Position numbers and translations under genes: made by a program | The notes under the pieces: generated by a model | Told to the model about the DNA's origin: nothing | The model's database searches: none | The model's input: only the letters and a program-made list of their open reading frames with translations | DNA from: Aquanectria penicillioides | Taxonomy: Eukaryota; Ascomycota; Sordariomycetes; Hypocreales; Nectriaceae | NCBI GenBank assembly: GCA_003415625.1 | Contig: PYIU01000001.1 | Coordinates: 5,084,746 to 5,148,745 of the forward strand | Reading direction: 5' to 3' | DNA: 64,000 nt | Part shown: positions 46,668-58,792 of the stretch, one piece after another | How positions within the stretch are numbered: position 1 is the first letter of the stretch | Layout: every line of letters begins with the position of its first letter

Positions 46668-47051
46668 TTAGAAGAGGCAGTCCAGACAGCAACAGCATGC
46701 CAAACCGGCCAGCAGACCTGTCATAAGGCCACTGGATTTTGATGCTTGCTGTTGTTGTCCAGGGAAGTGTCCCTGGGGAGGAACGCCCTGCTGCTGGCCG
46801 TAGGGAGGCTGGCCGTAAGGAGGCTGCTGGCCATATTGACCTGGCTGGGGAGGATAGGGGCCTTGGCCCGCCGGGAAAGGACCTTGTTGAGGGTTTCCGT
46901 ATCCCATCGGGGGAGCTTGCTGGTAGTAGCCTTGCTGGCCTGGCGGGCCTTGCTGACCTTGCTGGTACGGATCTTGATAGCCTCCGTACGCAGCCTGCGG
47001 GGCTGCGGGAGGATGCCCGTAGGCGGGAGGCTCGTCTTGCTTGTAGGCCAT
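46668..47051 (-). CDS. Small CYSTM-domain protein (Gln/Pro/Tyr-rich)
   Basis: 127-residue single-exon protein starting MAYKQDEPPAYGH. Residues 1-100 are a disordered PQG/Y-rich tract with repeated GQQ, PPYGQ and PYPPQPG units. The last 25 residues form the cysteine-rich transmembrane module: SGLMTGLLAGLACCCCLDCLF. That is the CYSTM layout of a short tail-anchored protein linked to stress tolerance in eukaryotes (yeast Ydl012c/Ydr034w-b type). It diverges from eIF3g. Short length and repeats make composition the main evidence, but the CYSTM tail is distinctive. Confidence 0.9.
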   Translation of the reverse strand: MAYKQDEPPAYGHPPAAPQAAYGGYQDPYQQGQQGPPGQQGYYQQAPPMGYGNPQQGPFPAGQGPYPPQPGQYGQQPPYGQPPYGQQQGVPPQGHFPGQQQQASKSSGLMTGLLAGLACCCCLDCLF

Positions 47052-48037
47052 GGTGAAGGTTGCTTATCGAAGACTGAGTTGAAGGGATGGGAGGTTTCGT
47101 GGCGGCGCGTTCAAGGCAGCAGATTTCGATGGATGGCTTCAAAAGGCGACGAAAATCGACCAGTTCGATGGAGGAAATGGAGAAACGGACAAGGTGGAAA
47201 GAAGACGAGAAAAAGGCGTTCGATAGTTAATTATCCGGGCCGAACTCACTTTCTGTCTCACATGCCCCTTGAGCGCCACTGGAGCTGCGTTGCACGTTAC
47301 GTGGACGGGGATTGGTGTGGTAGCAGCTGCGCCACTCTTGGCTTCTCCATCCGGGGCGCCAACGCACTTGGCGAGCTGCCTCCCAACTCGCAGGCCCAGA
47401 GAGCTCCCCAACATTCGTTCCGACTACAGATTTGAAATCAGCTCGGGTAGCTGACCCAAGGCAGGGGAACAAAGCCATTGATTTGGCGCTCTGCGATAAT
47501 TTCGGTCGCGGGGGTTAGGCTTTGACTTGTAACAAGCCTCAGGATGACAGCCTGCTTCGGGTGCCAACGGATGCGTGTCTGCGCCACACATCTGAACCCT
47601 CATTCGTTTCCAAAGTGATGTTCATCCTGTATCCTGCGTATTCTGTTGCCGATAGATCCGACGCGCCCACACCCAGCTGTGGCGGACCAGGATGTTCGCT
47701 CATGACGAGATGATTCCATAGACGCCCTCTAAGCCCCGAACGGAATACCCTGTCAGTCAGATGCTCCTGGCAAGGGCTCCTCGGGGTCTTATCGGAGCTT
47801 TATATCTTATCTCCACGTGACTTGTGCCCGTGGCTGCGCTTTCAAGCCTGCCTGTGGCTTGACTCTTGCCCCACCAATGACAACCGCCGCACCACGAAAA
47901 AGTGATTAAATTCATTCATCGACGAGAAACCCCACGATCACGCCCGAACGCCCCCCCGAGCCGCGAAGACACATCCACGCCGAGCTAGAACGTCACACGG
48001 ATATAGGATCTCTCTCTCGGGATACGGCTGATCCATC
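47052..48037. promoter_or_regulatory. Divergent promoter region between CYSTM gene and eIF3g
   Basis: About 1 kb. It should hold both promoters. Frames overlapping 46739-47435 (plus) are shadows of the CYSTM repeats. No other gene supported. Confidence 0.55.
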
Positions 48038-49041
48038 ATGGCTACCGCAGCAGCGAACAAGCCCAAGTGAGTGCGTCCTGGACCAGGGATGCCACATTCT
48101 TTTTTGACTAACCCCACCATCAAAAAGGCACGACTGGGCCGACGACGACGACATCGAGGAGACTTCCACCGACCTCCCTCCCCCTCAGACCATCTCCAAC
48201 AAGGATGGAACCAAGACTATCATTATCTTCCGTTACAATGACGAAGGCGAGAAGGTTAAGACCACTCGCCGCGTCCGATACATCACCCACACCGAGACCG
48301 TGAACCCCGAGTAGCCGACAGGAAAACCTGGGAAAAGTTCGGTTTGAGCGCCAAGGATCCCCCAGGACCTGCTCCCGATACCACCTCCGTTGGTGAGAAC
48401 ATTATCTTCCGACCAAGCGTTAACTGGCGCAAGGATGCCAAGGAGGAGGGCGCCGACCCCAACGCCCAGGCCATGAAGGACAAGTTGAAGGACAAGAAGG
48501 TCAAGTGCCGTATTTGCAATGGAGAGCATTTCACTGCCAGATGTCCTTACAAAGACACCATGGCCCCTATCGGAGAGACTGGCGCTGCCGATGTTGCTGC
48601 TGGTATGGGCGACGAGGCCTCGGCTGCTGGCCCTGCCGGCAAGAAGGGTTCATACGTGCCCCCCGCTCTGCGTGGAGGCCCCGGTGGCGCTGCTGGCGAG
48701 CGGATGGGAGGATCCAAGTTTGGCGAGCGGGACGACTTTGCTACTCTCCGTGTTACGAACGTGAGTGATACCCCATGGACTGCGCTATATCCCTCGATGC
48801 TGACTGTAATTGCTAGGTTTCCGAGATGGCCGAGGAGGGCGAGCTGCGGGATATGTTCGAGCGCTTCGGTCGCGTTACCAGAGTATTCCTGGCCAAGGAC
48901 CGAGAAACTGGCATGGCCAAGGGCTTTGCCTTCATCAGTTTCGCAGACCGCGGCGATGCTGTCAAGGCCTGCGCCAAGATGGATGGATTCGGTTTCAAGC
49001 ATCTCATTCTCCGGGTGGAGTTTGCCAAAAAGGCTCAGTAG
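48038..49041 (+). CDS. TIF35: eIF3g translation initiation factor, one-base frameshift
   Basis: Subunit g of eIF3, needed for ribosome scanning and reinitiation. Exons 48038-48066, 48128-48760 and 48817-49041. Exon 2 begins [13 protein letters not shown], then [33 protein letters not shown], the eIF3g N-terminal domain. After VNP the frame hits a TAG at 48312, while the next base frame continues [20 protein letters not shown] as expected. The conserved CCHC-like knuckle [15 protein letters not shown] follows, and a C-terminal RRM ([33 protein letters not shown]). One added C in the 4-C run 48305-48308 gives a 295-residue protein, the usual fungal length. As eIF3g is essential, an assembly error is more likely than a pseudogene. 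Confidence 0.95.
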
Positions 49042-51758
49042 ACTGTTTCGATTCTTGTCACGGGTTAGTTAGGGGCACGGTTAATGCATTGGTCGAGGAT
49101 TTGCACCTCATGATTCAACGACTGTCTGGATATTGTTTCCTGGGTTGACGAAATAATGTTGACTCTGTGCATGATCTGTGAAGGTCACGTCAAATGAATA
49201 AAAGAACCAGAAGTAAAAGCCAACTTGGTGTTTTCTTTCCACTTGTAACTTGTGATGACTGAATGAATTGCGTAGAAACATGTTTGAGCTCCGCTTGAGC
49301 TTCGTCTAAGGGGTCTCCTGAAAGTACCTCAGTACACGAGTAGTAACATACGGGAGCAACTACCTACCTATGTAGGTAGGTAGTTGCTCCCCTGAGCCGA
49401 CGCTTGCTATAGAGGGTTGTCGCAGTCAGATCAGTGTCAAAGTGTATCACTATACCGGATTTCAACAGAGACTCTATGCTCGGGCAAAATCCGGCTGCCT
49501 TTAGGCGGGCATGCATCTCTACTGCGACCACTGCGCTTGAAGGGTAGTCTGTAGAATAGGGACTCTGTGAAAAGGCGAGAACAGCATCCTGAGAGCGAAC
49601 GGGAATTAGGAAAACGAGAAAGCTTGATCTTATCCACGAGTTCTAGAAGAATCCCAGCATATGGTTTCGCCCTAGCAGAATGTAGAATGGTAAGAGCCTG
49701 TCATTCTACCATGGTAGGCTTGGGTGATCGAACGAGGGTCACTTAACCCCGATCTTTGCAACCAATTACCAGCCTTTGGGCCGAGAAGATTTCTCCGAGT
49801 ATGTAGAATATTCCACGGAGCTCAACAAAAGATAAGGAACATGGGTTTAAATTCCAGACCTACTCCACGGATCCCTGGTCGAAAGCGAAGAGAGCAAACG
49901 TGGCTCCACTTGGAAGAAGCTGGAGCACTAATTGCGAGGTTGATGCCCATGATCCATCGTGTTTTTTTTTCTCCTTGGGGTATAGGGCAGCTGTCCAAGA
50001 TCACGCTGCATTGAATTTGAGGACAGCTTTCCCCACGGTGCTGCTCCTGTTGGTGCGGGAGATTCATAGCTTCTTGTGCTTAGGCGAATAAGGCCTCTCT
50101 CCTCGTACGTGCTGGACCAATCCCATCAAAGGGGGCACGAGAGCAATTACTGCAGTGTTCCGCTAAGGGTTAATCACTCATCTCGGACAAGGGCCCAAGT
50201 GAGACTCTTAGCGGCGTCCAGAATCTGCAGGGTTCGGTCGGCGGGATGAGAGGGAGGAGAAAGATGGTGTTTGTTGACAAGTGCGCAACATGAAGCCATT
50301 CCAGCTTCCCAAGGGTCCTGTAGCTCATTTAGATGGCAAATGGCGCCTTGAGCCAGGGTGGAAATTTGATTGGAGAGCGTGCAGACTTCAGAGCGCAAAC
50401 ACCAGAAACACAAACAAACCTTCCGCCAGCCGCCTCTGCTGGGAGGGCGAGACCGTGAGGTGAGAGGGCGAGCGAGCGAGCGGCGAGCATGTGATTGTCC
50501 CCACCCCACGCGACTCGTAAGGGCTGTGGAAGTTGGTGGAATGAATCCAGCCATTCAAGAGGCTTTGTCTCATGCGAGGAGGCCCCACAGACTCCGAGTG
50601 TGGAGTTGCCTTCCGGGGTACCTATCGGATGCCGTCCTACAGTGACGGCACAGCGATCGGCTACAGAACGGGCTTCGACTCCGTGAGAAGAGGCGGGTAG
50701 AATCGGCGGTGTTCCATTGTACCATGATCCAGGGAGAAGGGCGATGGAGATGGAGGCGAGTGGCCAGTCCCTGCGACTTGCTCAGAGCTAGCGGGAATCT
50801 GATGATAGTGAGGAGAGAGATTGTGGGCGCCCGACTCGGTGGAGCGCTGGGAGGAATGCACGCAATTGAAGGGCCTGGAAGCCAGTCTGGCTTGGGGCAC
50901 CGTTGCCTCTGGTAGGCGTCTCTAGTGGGCTCGGTGACCAGCTCTGGGAGAGCTTGCCCCACGGTTTTGGATAAGGCTGGGAGGGGGGCCTCGTACAGCG
51001 CACTTTTAGTGGGCTCTAGAGCACGCCAGTGGATGCTCCTAGGCATTGGCCCGTGCTAGGGGAAGTGTGACCCTCTGTGACGGTGGTTTGCACCAGGCAC
51101 ATGGCACATGCAAAGCTCGTCTCCCCGCCCGGCTCGTGGGTTACATTTCCTGCCCTCTGAGTGCTGCGGTAGAACCTGAAGATTGCATTGAATTCTTCCG
51201 CTTCTCTCATCCAGAAGGCCCTTTTGCCGCCATATTCATCCATCCTAGGAGAAACAACGGTACAGTTCTCAGTTTAAGCTTTGACCGAGATTCGCGTCAG
51301 ACAGGTCTTACCGGCTAGACGCCGCCAGCCAGCGCAACGGCCAGACCTGTCGATCGCATCGAAACAGTCCACGGCCATCAATTCGAGACCCAGCGCGGGT
51401 TCCTCGTTCAAATAACAACCCACCGGGATTAATCCCTGGCCTTGCTCCTAGCTCCTAAACACGTTGGCTGGGTTCTGCGCTCTCTCTCGTCTTTGTCTGA
51501 CTGCAGGCCTGCGGAGCCCTGACGTCTTTCCAGCACGCACAAAGCCTCCCCAACAATTGTCTCCCGTCTTCTGCCCGCTCCTTCCGTCAAGCTCTTCTAC
51601 TTTCTCTCTTTCTGACCTTACCTGTTAAACCTCTGGCGCATGGATTTCTGCACCTGAGATCCTCAATTCGCCACACATTTTGAAATCTGGCTTTCCCCCT
51701 TCATCTACTGCCTTTCTGGCACCCTCTGCCTGCTGAGTACCCTTAAACGTCATCAACC
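49042..51758. other. 2.7 kb intergenic region upstream of CHO2
   Basis: No supported gene. Contains the long inverted repeat at 49352-49391. Pyrimidine-rich leader-like sequence at 51480-51758 precedes the CHO2 start. Open frames of 60-160 codons on both strands (for example 50570-51046 minus) lack domains. Confidence 0.5.
49352..49391. repeat. Near-perfect palindrome, 19-bp arms, 2-nt centre
   Basis: Left arm 49352-49370 (GGGAGCAACTACCTACCTA) and right arm 49373-49391 are exact reverse complements, separated by TG. It lies about 310 bp downstream of eIF3g. RNA from either strand would fold into a 19-bp hairpin; the centre carries TACC/GGTA repeats. Confidence 0.95.
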
Positions 51759-54700
51759 ATGAGTACCTCCGCCGATCTGCCGCCCAGCGGCCCTGGACTT
51801 CGATTTCGGCAGTCCGGGGTCGACTCCTCCAACGAGCAGACTAGCCCTGGCGCAGAGCATGGCCATGATGAGGAGGCTCCCGATGCTGGTGCACCCGAAA
51901 ACAAGGTCCAGAAGACGTATGGGCGCACTCCTGACGGAACAGGTTGGTTTTCCCTGGCGACGCTGCAACCCCGGAAGCCCTATTAGCTGACTTTCACATG
52001 TCAAAATCAGTATTTGTTGTCCCCACGACCCACGACATGGTCTCACAACTGCTCGATCCACGACAGCCAAAGAATCTTTCCGACGCTCTGGTTCTCGCCA
52101 TTTTGGCCCTGCACATCCTGGCTGCTTATTTTCTTCCTGCTGGCTGGAAGCGCCCCGTATTCGCACTCATCTTCCTCTTCTGGCGCGCTTCCTACAACAT
52201 TGGAATTGGCGTCCTTCTCCAGATTCAGTCCAATCATCGTCGCCTCATCACCTGGGCCAAGCGATGGAAGCTTTTCGAGGACCCAGCAACTGGCGACAAC
52301 CCGCGACCATGGCTGTACCGCTTCTTGAAGCGGGAGCTTGAGGCCAAGATCCCCGAGGACTACGAATTTGAAAAGGCTCCCGTTGAGTACAATACGTGGT
52401 TGGTCTTTCGACGAGTTGTTGACTTGATTTTGATGTGTGATTTCGTATCCTACTGCCTCTTCGCTGTTGTGTGTGGCCACACTCCTGAGGGAGAGAACAT
52501 TCTTCTCAGTATTGCCCGCTGGGTCGTCGGTATTACACTCATCGGGTTTAACCTCTGGGTGAAACTTGACGCTCATCGGGTTGTCAAGGACTTTGCCTGG
52601 TACTGGGGTGACTTCTTTTATCTTATCGACCAAGACCTGACCTTTGACGGTGTCTTTGAAATGGCCCCTCACCCCATGTACTCAATCGGCTATGCTGGCT
52701 ACTATGGCATTTCCATGATGGCTGCGAGCTACGAGGTTCTGTTGATCTCCGTCGTTGCCCACCTAGCCCAATTTGCCTTCCTTGTCGTCGTTGAGAACCC
52801 TCACATTGAGAAGACGTACAACCCGCCACCTCCCCGGAAGAGAACTGCTTCTGAGACTGGGAGTGATCGTGCTACGCTTGCCGAAGGCTCCTTCGACCAG
52901 GACACCCTCACCCCATCCTCCAACGATTCGCCGGTCCCCGTGCATAATCTCGTCGGACTAAGCAACATTGACCTGTTCCGAGTCCCAGACTTTACGGTTA
53001 TTGCTTTGCCTTTGTATGTGGCCACTCTAACCCTTGCAACACCTTCAACCCCACTGTGGCAGGCTTTCTTTGTGATTCATGCTTTGGTTTGGCGCGTATG
53101 GTATCATCTGGGACTAGGCGTTATCCTGGACCAACAATCGAGGAATAAGATGTGGACCCGTCACTTCCTCAAGTTTGGAGAGAGCGCTGGTGAAGCCTGG
53201 CGTCAATGGAAAGGTCTGTATCACATTTCCGTCGTCATGTGCAACACTTCTTTGATTGCGGCGTGCTGGAAAATGTACTCCCCTCCTGAGGACTGGGCCT
53301 ATGGGTTGGTCTTGCTCAAGCACGTTGTGGGCGCTGGTCTAGTGGCTTTGCAGCTTTGGACCGCATTTAGCATCCATGAATCATTGGGTGAATTCGGCTG
53401 GTTCTGTGGCGACTACTTCTTCGACCACCAAGCCAAGCTCACGTACAAGTCCATTTACCGGTTCCTCAACAACCCCGAGAGAGTATTTGGCACTGCGGGT
53501 GTGTGGGGCGCTGCACTTATCACCTGGAGCCGTTCCATCTTTTTGATGGCTCTCGTAACCCAGATCCTGACTGTTGGGTTCCTTTCTTATGTTGAACGCC
53601 CACATATGCAAAAGGTCTATGGCCGTGGTCTCCGACGTGAGGCTGGCCTCACAAAGTTTATCAAGCGCTCGCTGCCCCCGCCTGTCAAGGGCTGGCAAGA
53701 AAGCATGGACAAGGTTCTCGATGACACTTCCCACTTCGTAGAGGACTTCCTTGACATGGCCCGACCTAAGTTTGCGGCGGGTGTGAAGACTATTGTGCGG
53801 GATACCTCGGCACTGTTCAACATGGCACCTGCGCGACTTACCATCACCAGGATTGCCCCAGATCTAGAAGGACGCGACCCCAAGCATTACTCCGTCACTG
53901 TTCACGGAACGCCGTCCATTCACTCTAGTGACGAGTGGTCCACTGGAAAGGAAAGTTTGACTGGTAGATTCCCTAAGCCTGTGAAGACTATGACATATCA
54001 GTACGGCGCCCCCCTCAAGGTCACATGGAGAGCTCCTGTGAACCATGGCAAGAAGGACTGGATCGGCTTGTATATGGTCACGGACAACCGTTCCCGAGAG
54101 AAGACCGAAGTTCCCTCGCTTGGAAGATGGTCACCTACTAACGCAGGCCTTTACGATTCACTGACGGCCGACGTCAGCATTTCTATCCCAGAACACCCTA
54201 TCGTCAGCCAAGATCTCCAAGGTGCTGATTTGGTTGAAGGAGAGGTCATTTTTGAGGGAGACAAGCTTTGGTGGACTCAGGGTGTGTTTGAGTTCCGATA
54301 CCACCACGAGGGAAACCATACCGTCATGACAATTTCGGAGCCTTTTGCGATCCACATTGCCAAGTTTGATGACGAGGATGTGGACGTCGATTCGAAGGGC
54401 CTGTACGAACAGGCCGTTGAAGCGGCTCTTCTCCCTGTTGTTCAAAACTGCCTGGATCGTGACCCCGACATTGCGCCTAACAAGGTGGACGAGCCGTTTG
54501 GTGGCCATGTCGAACGCTCTAGCAAGTATTCCAAGAGGATTGTTTATGCAATTCGGGAAATGTTTGCTATCGAGTTTGCACCTGCAGTTGTGGCCGCAGA
54601 TGGAAACGTAAGGAAGCTTGCTTGGAGAGTGTGCAATGCAAAGGAAGTCTTGGTAAGTCCCTCACTTTCTATTACCCTGTTTTAGTTTACTAAGACGCTT

Positions 54701-54779
54701 GAAGGCACCCTACAGCATGTCGAAATCAAGAGGAACCACTACGCCAGTAATTCAGGATTTCCCTGCCGAGAAGGCATGA
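51759..54779 (+). CDS. CHO2: Phosphatidylethanolamine N-methyltransferase (Cho2/Pem1)
   Basis: Three exons, 51759-51942, 52011-54652 and 54705-54779, 966 residues in frame. First-step PE methyltransferase of the PE-to-PC pathway in the ER, using SAM. Evidence: [27 protein letters not shown] at the first splice join, many membrane helices (for example [16 protein letters not shown]), and two PEMT repeats with signatures [24 protein letters not shown] (first) and [18 protein letters not shown] (second), each next to [15 protein letters not shown]. The large soluble C-terminal half (from about 53820) is an Ig-like domain found in fungal Cho2, with [22 protein letters not shown]. The last exon adds [14 protein letters not shown] and the stop at 54777. 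Length matches fungal Cho2. Confidence 0.96.
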
Positions 54780-57308
54780 CCGAGCAGACTAAATCAGAAT
54801 AAATTTTGCAATAGGGTGCGGATGCAGATCAAACTTGGTCTTGGCATGAACGAGAAAAAGAATCATTTTTTCACTGGTGCATTTTTATGGTCCCAAATAA
54901 TCGAGGTCACAGGTAACAAAAAAGAAAGCGTTGATACCCAAACGGTGGGGGGATAGGGGGCGAACAAGGTGCACAAAGATTTGGAGGGCTTTGTAGTAAC
55001 GAGACAAGTGAGCTTGATCCATGATGGCATTATTCGCAATTTGCATTGGGGGCTCCCAGTTAGTGTCGTTGTGTTTAAGAAGGATACGTTCAAGTTGCTA
55101 CAACTTGGCCATCAATCGTGTCAGCAGCGATGACCAGAATCTTGCCGTGTGCACCTTTGTTGGACCCAACATATGCTGACCCAAACGCACCTGGGGTATC
55201 CAGCTATGGCACCACTGAACCTCCATTTAAGAAGCTGGCATTAATGATGTTTTTGTAATTGGTGATGCTAAAACTGCGCAACTGCTGCAATGCCGTCTCG
55301 AATTTAGACAATTCATTTGACAGCCCATGTCGCTGGGACGCAGGCTAATTGTGAATTGGTGTATTGGCCTTCGGCTTCCTCTAGGATGCAACTCCAAGCT
55401 GGGCGTTGACGCAGAAGTTGACATGAGCCATGACGATTTTTCTATTTCTCTCAAACAACGATTGGTTCTTTTTCGGGGCAGCTTTGAAAAACGCGCATTG
55501 GCAGCTTGGATTGATTAGACACCTGATAACATGACCCAATTCTTTCTTTTTGGGGAGGGGAGGATGTGGTTTTCGCCCAAGCGTTGAATATGGGGTAGGT
55601 CAGAAGGCTGAGGTACGACACCTTCATACGTTGCTAAGGTTAGCAGGAAAGCTACACAAAGGCCTGATGACCCCTGGGCTAAGTTTTGAAAAGGGATCAA
55701 GGATATGGGTGACCGGAATCAAGCGAGCTTGGGCTTTTTGTCAGGAGCTTGTTGGACAGCAGAAAATGGGTCATCCTTGTCGACCAGTTCAATGCATGAA
55801 GAGAGGCGACAAAAGCAGCCAAGAATGGCAGTCAACTTCGGAGAACAAGGCTCCAGGGCTGATATACATACTAAATTAGGTGCTTTACCCATGAAGCTCT
55901 TCAGGGGCATGAGACCCCACCATTCGAGTTCGGCTAACCCATCCGAGTCTTTGACCTCATTGAGCATATTGTGCAGTTACTTGAGCGTGTTTTTTTCTTT
56001 CTGGGTGTTGCTGTTCTCTCGCTAGGCCATGACGGATTGGGGCGCTGTTTTATTCACAAGCTCAGATGAGATATATAGATATATATCTTTCCTAGGACCA
56101 AGTCGACTTATTGAAGACGAAGGAAAGAGGATGCTGGCCCGTCCTGGCATGGAGTCGAGGATGACGTTGATGTTGACGCTTGATCAAGCTCGACTCGCGG
56201 CGCCAACCCACACACAGCAAAGGGAGTGTGAGCGGCGGATCCCGAAAGTTTAACGTCCTGTGGATTTGATTCTATTGTTTCCCCTACGCCTCCCCCAACC
56301 ACGTGGCTGCCAGGCACGGAAATCTGGAAATTTAGCATCATGAAAAGTTTCGACCGGCCGTTGTTTCTCGTTGATCAAGCACTCTGGATGTCAATGACCT
56401 CCCCAAGATGGAGGTTTGCGGGGAGCCAAGAGCCGGCTGTGGGGCGATGCGACGGCATAATTTTGTATAGATGCCCCCGCCTTGCGTGCAGCGTCGGGCA
56501 TTTTTAGCGACAGGACTTTATGCTGTCCATCAACAATCAACAGCGAGTTACAGCAAAAGGCCCACGTCTATGCTCACGCGTACCTGGCCCCTGAGTCCAA
56601 GTCGGGCTACGGCCCCCCGATACGCGGATCACTGCAACGATGTGAGACACAAACGACGACGTTGAAGGCGAAGCCAAGAAGCCAAGGGCCCCGCATAGCG
56701 CGTAGCTGCACCAGTGGTGGTGCGTACAGCGGGCTTTGTGGCTCGACGCATCGCCAGCTCGAGCTTCTCCTCCCGCGTTTCATCCCTGCCGGGTGGGTTT
56801 TGCTGCTCGGCCCCGTGTCCACAAAGCTGAGGATGACACAGGTGGTCGGATACTACAGGAGCCCTGAAAAACCGGAGACTAGGCATGGGCAGCCCAGCAG
56901 TTCCTCAAAACGAGGCCTCTTCTCTTGACATTGTTTCGTTTCCATTTCACTTCATCTCATTTCCCTTCTTCTTTCTCTTCTCCTGCTCCTCTTCCTGCCC
57001 CCCTCCTTACTCACTTTCATTTCATCCTCCACCCGATCTCCCGGGTTGAGCTCTCCACTTCTCCGCATTCTCTGTCCCGTCAATCACTTTTCTGTGTCAT
57101 TTTCCTTTATTCCCGGCTGGCCGCGCGTATTCCTCCTTGGCTTCGTCACCTGCTGCCCTCTGAGAGCTTGGTGGTCACTGCTTTCTTGCTTGCCTAATCG
57201 GGAAATGCCCCTGTAACGTTCGACCGCCGGCGGCCCGACATTCATTCACAAAGAGAAGAGTCGTCATCTCGCTGCGATTCTCTCTTCGTTCATATCCATA
57301 CCGACAAC
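54780..57308. other. 2.5 kb intergenic region upstream of lactonase-like gene
   Basis: No supported gene. AT/GT-rich on the left; a C/T-rich leader (about 56930-57100) precedes the gene at 57309. Open frames up to 148 codons (56482-56928 plus) have no recognisable features. Confidence 0.5.
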
Positions 57309-58792
57309 ATGGGATCTCTTCCTCGTCCGGCTATCGCCCATCGACAGCCCTACAGGGACAACAGCGTGCGGGTTCTCATCCCCGTGCTCATTCTCTCGCT
57401 GCCCATCTTCGGCCTCCTCTTCCACTGTGCTTATCACAGCTATCAACACCGACATGCCTCTGAACTGATTTTTGGCCTCGGGTCTGCAGAGCCCGCTGAA
57501 TCTGCCGATGCCTCCGCCTCGGCCACCTTTCTTTATGTTTCTTCGTACGGCGGGTCTGTCACGACATTGAAGCTCACCCACGGGAGCAAGTCCCTGGACC
57601 TCAAGCCTGTTGCCGATACCGAAGGCTGCGCCGGAAGTCCCTCGTGGCTCACGCTCGACCAGGCAAACTCGGTGCTATATTGCACCGATGAAGGTTTGAA
57701 CTCGAGTGACGATGAAGGATCTCTTTCGGCATTCAGAACTATCAAGGATGGAAGCCTGGTCCGGCTAGGCAGGATGCGAACTGTTCTCGGACCCGTCAGC
57801 GCGGCAGTCTATGGCAAGAACGGGAATGGACTCGCCGTCGCCCATTAGTATGTCTCACCTCATAGCCCCTCCAGGCTTCTTGTTTGCGGATTGCTTCTGC
57901 ATTTACTAACACCTCAACTCTTATAGTGGCGGCTCCGCTCTAACTGCCTGGGATATTCAGGACCCAACCGCCATTGTGTCTGTCGAGACCAGGCTGTTCA
58001 AGATGGGCCAGCCCGGCCCGGACCCATCGCGCCAGGAAGCAGCCCATCCCCACGCTGCCGTCGTGGACCCAACGGGAGAGTTTATCCTCGTCCCAGATCT
58101 AGGCGCCGACCTTGTCCGCATCTATGCCATCCAAGACAGCGAGCTCACCCTCCAGGAACGCGATCCCCTCATCGCGGCCCCGGGAAGTGGACCTCGGCAC
58201 ATTGCTTTCGCCGATAAGGGAAAGAAGAAGTTTATGTACCTGGTGACAGAATTGGGTAACACCGTTATCGGGTACGAGGTGATCTACAACAACGGCTCGA
58301 TTGCCTTTGAGGAGGTTTGGACCAGCGGGATTCATGGCAAGGACAAGGACGTGCCCGAAGGCGCCGCCGCTTCTGAGATTATCGTTTCCGTAAGTCACAC
58401 CCAGACACACGCGATTTTCAAGGCGCAAACATACTGACACTCACCCCCAGCCCGATTCCAACTTCTTGATCCTCTCATCCCGAAACGAGAGCACTCTTGA
58501 CATTCCCAACTTCGACCCCACCAACAGCACCCGCATCACTTCCGATCCTCTAATCAACTTTTCTATCGATGCCGAAACCGGTCATCTGGATCTCCTCCAG
58601 GAGGTCCCGTGCGGAGGACGATTCCCGCGACAGTTTTCCATGAACAAGGCTGGAGACCTAGTCGCCGTGGCGATCCAGAATGACGGTCGAGTCGTCCTCC
58701 TGGAGCGCAATATTGAGACCGGCAAGCTGGGAGACTTTGTCGCGTCCGCGGAAATAGAAGGAGAAGCGACGGCAGTGATATTCAGTGAATAA
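57309..58792 (+). CDS. Lactonase-fold (seven-bladed propeller) membrane protein
   Basis: Three exons, 57309-57847, 57927-58389 and 58451-58792, 447 residues in frame. Residues 1-25 are cytoplasmic, followed by a signal-anchor VLIPVLILSLPIFGLLF, so the rest faces outward or the ER/Golgi lumen. The remainder is a lactonase-family (PF10282) beta-propeller: TFLYVSSYGGSVTTLKL, SPSWLTLDQANSVLYCTDEG, PHAAVVDPTGEFILVPDLGADLVRIY, GPRHIAFADKGKKKFMYLVTELGNTVIGY and RFPRQFSMNKAGDLVAVAIQNDGRVVLLER. Relatives are 6-phosphogluconolactonases or muconate-cycloisomerase-like enzymes; a membrane-anchored form is common in fungi but substrate is unknown. Confidence 0.9.
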
